Positions 60,919 through 64,000 of a stretch of 64,000 bases of DNA are shown here, piece after piece. The translations under genes and the position numbers were made by a program. Position 1 is the stretch's first letter. The number at the start of each line of letters is the position of its first letter. The notes beneath the pieces were generated by a model, which was not told the origin of the DNA, made no database searches, and saw nothing but the letters and a program-made list of their open reading frames with translations. Source of the DNA: Kluyvera intermedia (GTDB taxonomy: Bacteria; Pseudomonadota; Gammaproteobacteria; Enterobacterales; Enterobacteriaceae); NCBI RefSeq assembly GCF_034424175.1, contig NZ_CP139986.1:2604001-2668000 (forward strand), read 5' to 3'.

Positions 60919-61091
60919 TTTTGTTATCCCTTTATTGCTTCACAGTGATAACGTCGAGTTTATGTCGCCCACCTGGCTTTAAAATGCAGATTTTTGTTTT
61001 ATATTGACGAATAATGAAGTGACTATTTTCCATACTGTTTGGTTATGACAAAAATCACCTGTTGTTTTTTGTCTATAGGGGACGTACCACC

Positions 61092-63407
61092 ATGACGCAG
61101 CACGCCAACGACTTCGCCATAGAAGTGAGCGATATTCGTCATCTGACGCTGGAGGAACCGCAGCGTCTGACGCTGCTGTGGTTATTGCAGGGGCACGTAG
61201 AGTTGCAAACCTCCGAGAGCACGGCGGTTCTGTCGGAAGGTGATGTCGCTATCATTAACCCAGGCCAGCGTGAGCACCTGCACAGCGCGCAGGCCAACAC
61301 GGTCATGATATTGCGCATTGCGAGTCATTGGTTAACCCGACTGGATGCCCACTTTTTTGCATTTGACTATCGAGTGGCCCCGCCCTCATCTCACGGGCTG
61401 GCACATGACGGAAAACTGCGGGCGCTGATGCGTCAACTGCTGGTCACTCACCTGCTAAACCATGAAACGCAGTCACGACTGGAAGCTAACCGCTGGCTCG
61501 GTGAAATGGCATTGCTGCTGGCAACACATTTCCAACACCCTTCGACACAGAGCGTGCCGTATAGCGACGCAGATTGGAGTCAGCGGATCCGTCAGGTGGT
61601 AACGCGCATCGAGTCCCGGTACCACGAGCGGGTATCGCTTGCGGAAATAGCTCGTGCGGAGCGGGTTTCGGAAGCGTGGCTTTCCCGGCTGTTTCACAAA
61701 GAAGTCGGCGTGAGTTTTATGCAATACATTACGGCGCTGCGTTTAAAAAAAGCGGAAGAGCAGTTGCTCGGCAGCACGCATTCCCTGCAACGTATTGCGC
61801 AGGAACAGGGCTTTGCCAGCGCACGTGTGATGAGCGATCTATTCAAGCGCCGTCATGGTATGACGCCTCGCCAGTACCGCTTGCGTCCCGCAACCGCAGG
61901 AAAACGCACCCGCCATCCTGAACCTATTTCTGATGATCGCCACCCGGTATCCGCTGAAATTCTCTACACGCTGCTTAATCGTGCTGAAAAACTCGATTGG
62001 GAGGAACCTTCTCAGCCCCTGCACTGTTCGCCGCTGCGGGAAATCGCCTTGCACCAACCCTTGCGCCGCCGCACCGCGTTGCGTCAAATCCCCGTGGTCA
62101 TCACCTTGCGTGAAATTGACGATTTGCTGCGCTATGACGTGCGCCGTTCTCTGGAAGCGCTGCATGCGCAGATCCCTATCGACGGAATTGATATTCACGA
62201 GCCCTTCTTAAGCAGCCGATTGTTTAGCGAAGGTTGGGATTCTCCACTTACCACTGAGTGCGCCTGTTGGTATCCGCTGCAACAGGTGTTCACCTATCTT
62301 GCTCGAATGGGCTGGCGGGTTTTACTGCACACCAGCATGACGACTCGCCCGGATCTGCTGCGGCAATTTTTGCGGCTGAGCGCTCAGCACTTTCCCGCCG
62401 CAACGCTCGCAAGCTGGCACTTTGTCTGGCATTGGTCGCCGCAGGCAAGCGTTGCTTCGCGGGAGAAAATCTGGCATCAGCAAAAAGCCATTATTCATGG
62501 CGCGTCGCCCGATTCGTTGCTGGGCATCTGGCATCGGTTCTCCGCGTCGCTTGAGGCAACGGCAGACGATCCTATTTTTCAATCTGCACCGCTCAAAGAG
62601 GCCGATTTTCTGGCCTGCTCCGCGAATGCCAATGAATGCCTGCAGACGCAGCCGCTTGACCGCGTTCGGCTGGCGGCGACGGAGGATTACCCGGTCGAGA
62701 AAGTGGGTCAGATCCAGCGCGCACTGCGTCAACACCATCTTTCACTGCCTGTTTGGTTGCTGTCGTGGAACACCCTGACCGGTAGCACTCGCCGCACTAA
62801 CGGGGATTTTTTCCGCGGCGCGCTGCTCATCAATACGCTTTTGGGCGTGGCCGATCAGGTTGCGCTGACCGGTTTCTGGTTGAACTCAAGCCTACAGGGC
62901 GAGGCCCGCAGTAACGGCACCTTTGATACCACAAGCTTGGCCTTGCTTTACCACCACGAATTGCCCCGGCCAATTTACTGGGTGCTGTGGTTCTGGCAGC
63001 GCTTAAAAGGGGACGTGGTGGTCAACGATAAGCAGACCTTACTGCTCCACCATCGCGGACGTTATCAGTTGCTGTTGCGTAATCCGGTGGTATTCAACCC
63101 ATGGCTTTCCAGCGAAGAGACCTTTATTCAGCGTTTTCGTCAGTCTTGTCCGCTCGAACTTGTCGGGTTACGCGGACGCTGGAAAATAAAACGCCTCCAG
63201 TTTGACCAGCATCACGGCGCGATATTTCCCCGTCTGGAGGCGATTGAAAGTAGCAGCGGCCCAGACGAAGAGACCTGGACATGGCTGGCCCACACAACGC
63301 GCCCCGCTCTTAGCGTCCGGGAAGTCGATATGACGGAAAACTGGCAGGTACTTGATGCTCTGGAGAGCAATGGACTGGTTTTATATGAGTTAACCCCACT
63401 GAATTGA
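61092..63407 (+). CDS. AraC-family regulator fused to a GH39-like (catalytically altered) domain
   Basis: This 771-residue protein has three parts: a cupin-like N-terminus (about 15-100), an AraC double HTH at about 165-265 (VSLAEIARAERVSEAWLSRLF and HSLQRIAQEQGFASARVMSDLF), and a C-terminal region of about 480 residues that resembles GH39 beta-xylosidases. Where GH39 enzymes have WNEP the sequence reads W446-HWSP, and where they have TEFN or TEWN it reads LS558-WNT, so both catalytic glutamates are replaced. The domain probably binds rather than cleaves a glycoside. It diverges from the M20-MFS unit. The ATG 61092 follows GGGGACGTACCACC. Confidence 0.85.
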   Translation: MTQHANDFAIEVSDIRHLTLEEPQRLTLLWLLQGHVELQTSESTAVLSEGDVAIINPGQREHLHSAQANTVMILRIASHWLTRLDAHFFAFDYRVAPPSSHGLAHDGKLRALMRQLLVTHLLNHETQSRLEANRWLGEMALLLATHFQHPSTQSVPYSDADWSQRIRQVVTRIESRYHERVSLAEIARAERVSEAWLSRLFHKEVGVSFMQYITALRLKKAEEQLLGSTHSLQRIAQEQGFASARVMSDLFKRRHGMTPRQYRLRPATAGKRTRHPEPISDDRHPVSAEILYTLLNRAEKLDWEEPSQPLHCSPLREIALHQPLRRRTALRQIPVVITLREIDDLLRYDVRRSLEALHAQIPIDGIDIHEPFLSSRLFSEGWDSPLTTECACWYPLQQVFTYLARMGWRVLLHTSMTTRPDLLRQFLRLSAQHFPAATLASWHFVWHWSPQASVASREKIWHQQKAIIHGASPDSLLGIWHRFSASLEATADDPIFQSAPLKEADFLACSANANECLQTQPLDRVRLAATEDYPVEKVGQIQRALRQHHLSLPVWLLSWNTLTGSTRRTNGDFFRGALLINTLLGVADQVALTGFWLNSSLQGEARSNGTFDTTSLALLYHHELPRPIYWVLWFWQRLKGDVVVNDKQTLLLHHRGRYQLLLRNPVVFNPWLSSEETFIQRFRQSCPLELVGLRGRWKIKRLQFDQHHGAIFPRLEAIESSSGPDEETWTWLAHTTRPALSVREVDMTENWQVLDALESNGLVLYELTPLN

Positions 63408-63497
63408 TGACTTTTACAGCGGTTGGCCGCAGACATTTGTACCTGATAGCCGTAAGTGCGATACACTTTGCAGATCAATCGAAAATATAACGAAACT

Positions 63498-64000
63498 ATG
63501 CGCCTGAACTTGTCATCATTTCTGGCGGCGCTGGGGTTACTTTGCGGTCAGGCCTTTGCCGCACCGCAACCGCTCGCCCCACCCCGTGCCGACATTCGCG
63601 ACAGCGGCTTTGTCTACTGTGTTAGTGGGCAGGTCAATACTTTTAACCCGCAGAAAGCGGGCAGCGGGCTGATTGTCGATACCCTGGCGGCTCAGCTTTA
63701 TGACCGCCTGCTCGACGTCGACCCGTATACCTATCGTCTGGTGCCAGAGCTGGCAGAAAGCTGGGAGGTACTGGACAACGGCGCAACCTACCGCTTCCAC
63801 CTGCGCAATAACGTGAAGTTCCAGACCACCCGCTGGTTTACGCCGACGCGCGCCTTAAATGCTGACGATGTGGTATTCACTTTTGAGCGCATTTTCGACC
63901 GCAATCACCCCTGGCACAACGTCAACGGTGGCGCGTTCCCGTATTTTGACAGTCTGCAATTTGCCGATAGCGTTCAGAGCGTACGCAAACTTGATAGCCA
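63498..64000 (+). CDS. sapA: Periplasmic peptide-binding protein SapA, 5' part
   Basis: The gene starts at ATG 63498 and runs off the right edge. The 167 codons seen include a signal peptide (LAALGLLCGQAFA) and DSGFVYCVSGQVNTFNPQKA followed by the SBP_bac_5 N-lobe (YDRLLDVDPYTYRLVPELAESW). SapA is the binding subunit of the Sap ABC system, linked to antimicrobial-peptide resistance in Salmonella and to K+ uptake and putrescine export in E. coli. The upstream 90 bp lack a clear strong Shine-Dalgarno. Confidence 0.95.
   Translation, partial: MRLNLSSFLAALGLLCGQAFAAPQPLAPPRADIRDSGFVYCVSGQVNTFNPQKAGSGLIVDTLAAQLYDRLLDVDPYTYRLVPELAESWEVLDNGATYRFHLRNNVKFQTTRWFTPTRALNADDVVFTFERIFDRNHPWHNVNGGAFPYFDSLQFADSVQSVRKLDS

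Noticed and set aside
1..64000. CRISPR array, intact prophage, insertion sequence or restriction-modification system
   Set aside because: No regularly spaced repeats, transposase, phage structural gene or methyltransferase was seen; the only mobile trace is the integrase fragment at 36655-36837.

Overview
The window is a chromosomal segment of an enteric gamma-proteobacterium (Enterobacteriaceae). Most proteins read as close relatives of E. coli / Salmonella core genes (mdtK, ndh, nagZ, ldhA, ydbK, ttcA, dbpA, zntB, mppA, tyrR, psp, sapA). The accessory genes between them and several differences in gene order exclude E. coli K-12. The overall picture fits Citrobacter or a close relative, but the species cannot be fixed from sequence reading alone. 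Gene density is high. I see no insertion sequence, intact prophage or CRISPR array.

Layout. (1) 1-2975: 5' end of ribE, mdtK, zinT with a Zur-type operator, then three tandem tRNA-Val(GAC) genes. (2) 3021-6817, accessory: an ABM-fold monooxygenase, a double carboxymuconolactone-decarboxylase/cupin fusion, a YbbY-like purine permease, glgS and a 46-residue acidic ORF. (3) 7022-15335, accessory: a translationally coupled siderophore ABC importer whose last gene is an RpiR/SIS regulator, followed by a beta-hydroxyacid dehydrogenase, with a divergent FcuA-like TonB-dependent receptor. (4) 15468-23948: the block ldtC-bhsA-comR-ycfJ-ndh-ycfP-nagZ-thiK-lpoB-ycfL-hinT, which lies near minute 25 in E. 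coli but is here joined to minute-31 genes. (5) 24080-34686: ydbL-ynbE-ydbH, ldhA, hslJ, ydbJ, ydbK, the sRNA micC and ompN. (6) 34743-36837: a three-gene operon of a Tat-exported transglutaminase-like protein with MerT-like and MerP-like proteins, then a decayed tyrosine-integrase fragment beside ttcA. (7) 36845-40516: ttcA, dbpA, sRNA fnrS, zntB. (8) 40706-47191: a chemoreceptor without a sensory domain, an MHYT-GGDEF-EAL protein, a DUF606 transporter pair, a LysR regulator and a bdcA homologue. This occupies the interval that in E. coli holds ynaI-uspE-fnr-ogt-abg-smrA-dgcM. (9) 47249-58340: mppA, mpaA, ycjG (murein peptide recycling), tpx, tyrR, ycjF-ycjX, pspDCBA and divergent pspF. (10) 58337-63407, accessory: an MFS transporter, an M20 amidohydrolase and a divergent AraC regulator fused to a GH39-like domain that appears to have lost both catalytic glutamates. 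(11) sapA begins at 63498 and runs off the window.

Functional themes are envelope maintenance and peptidoglycan recycling (ldtC, nagZ, lpoB, mpaA, mppA, ycjG, ydbH/ynbE/ydbL, psp), anaerobic/redox metabolism (ndh with an FNR site, ldhA, ydbK, fnrS), metal and siderophore handling (zinT, zntB, comR/bhsA, the FcuA-like locus, the MerT/MerP-like operon) and c-di-GMP/chemotaxis. The best candidates for undescribed biology are the transglutaminase-MerT-MerP operon, the RpiR-coupled siderophore operon, and the AraC-pseudo-GH39 regulator with its M20/MFS partners.
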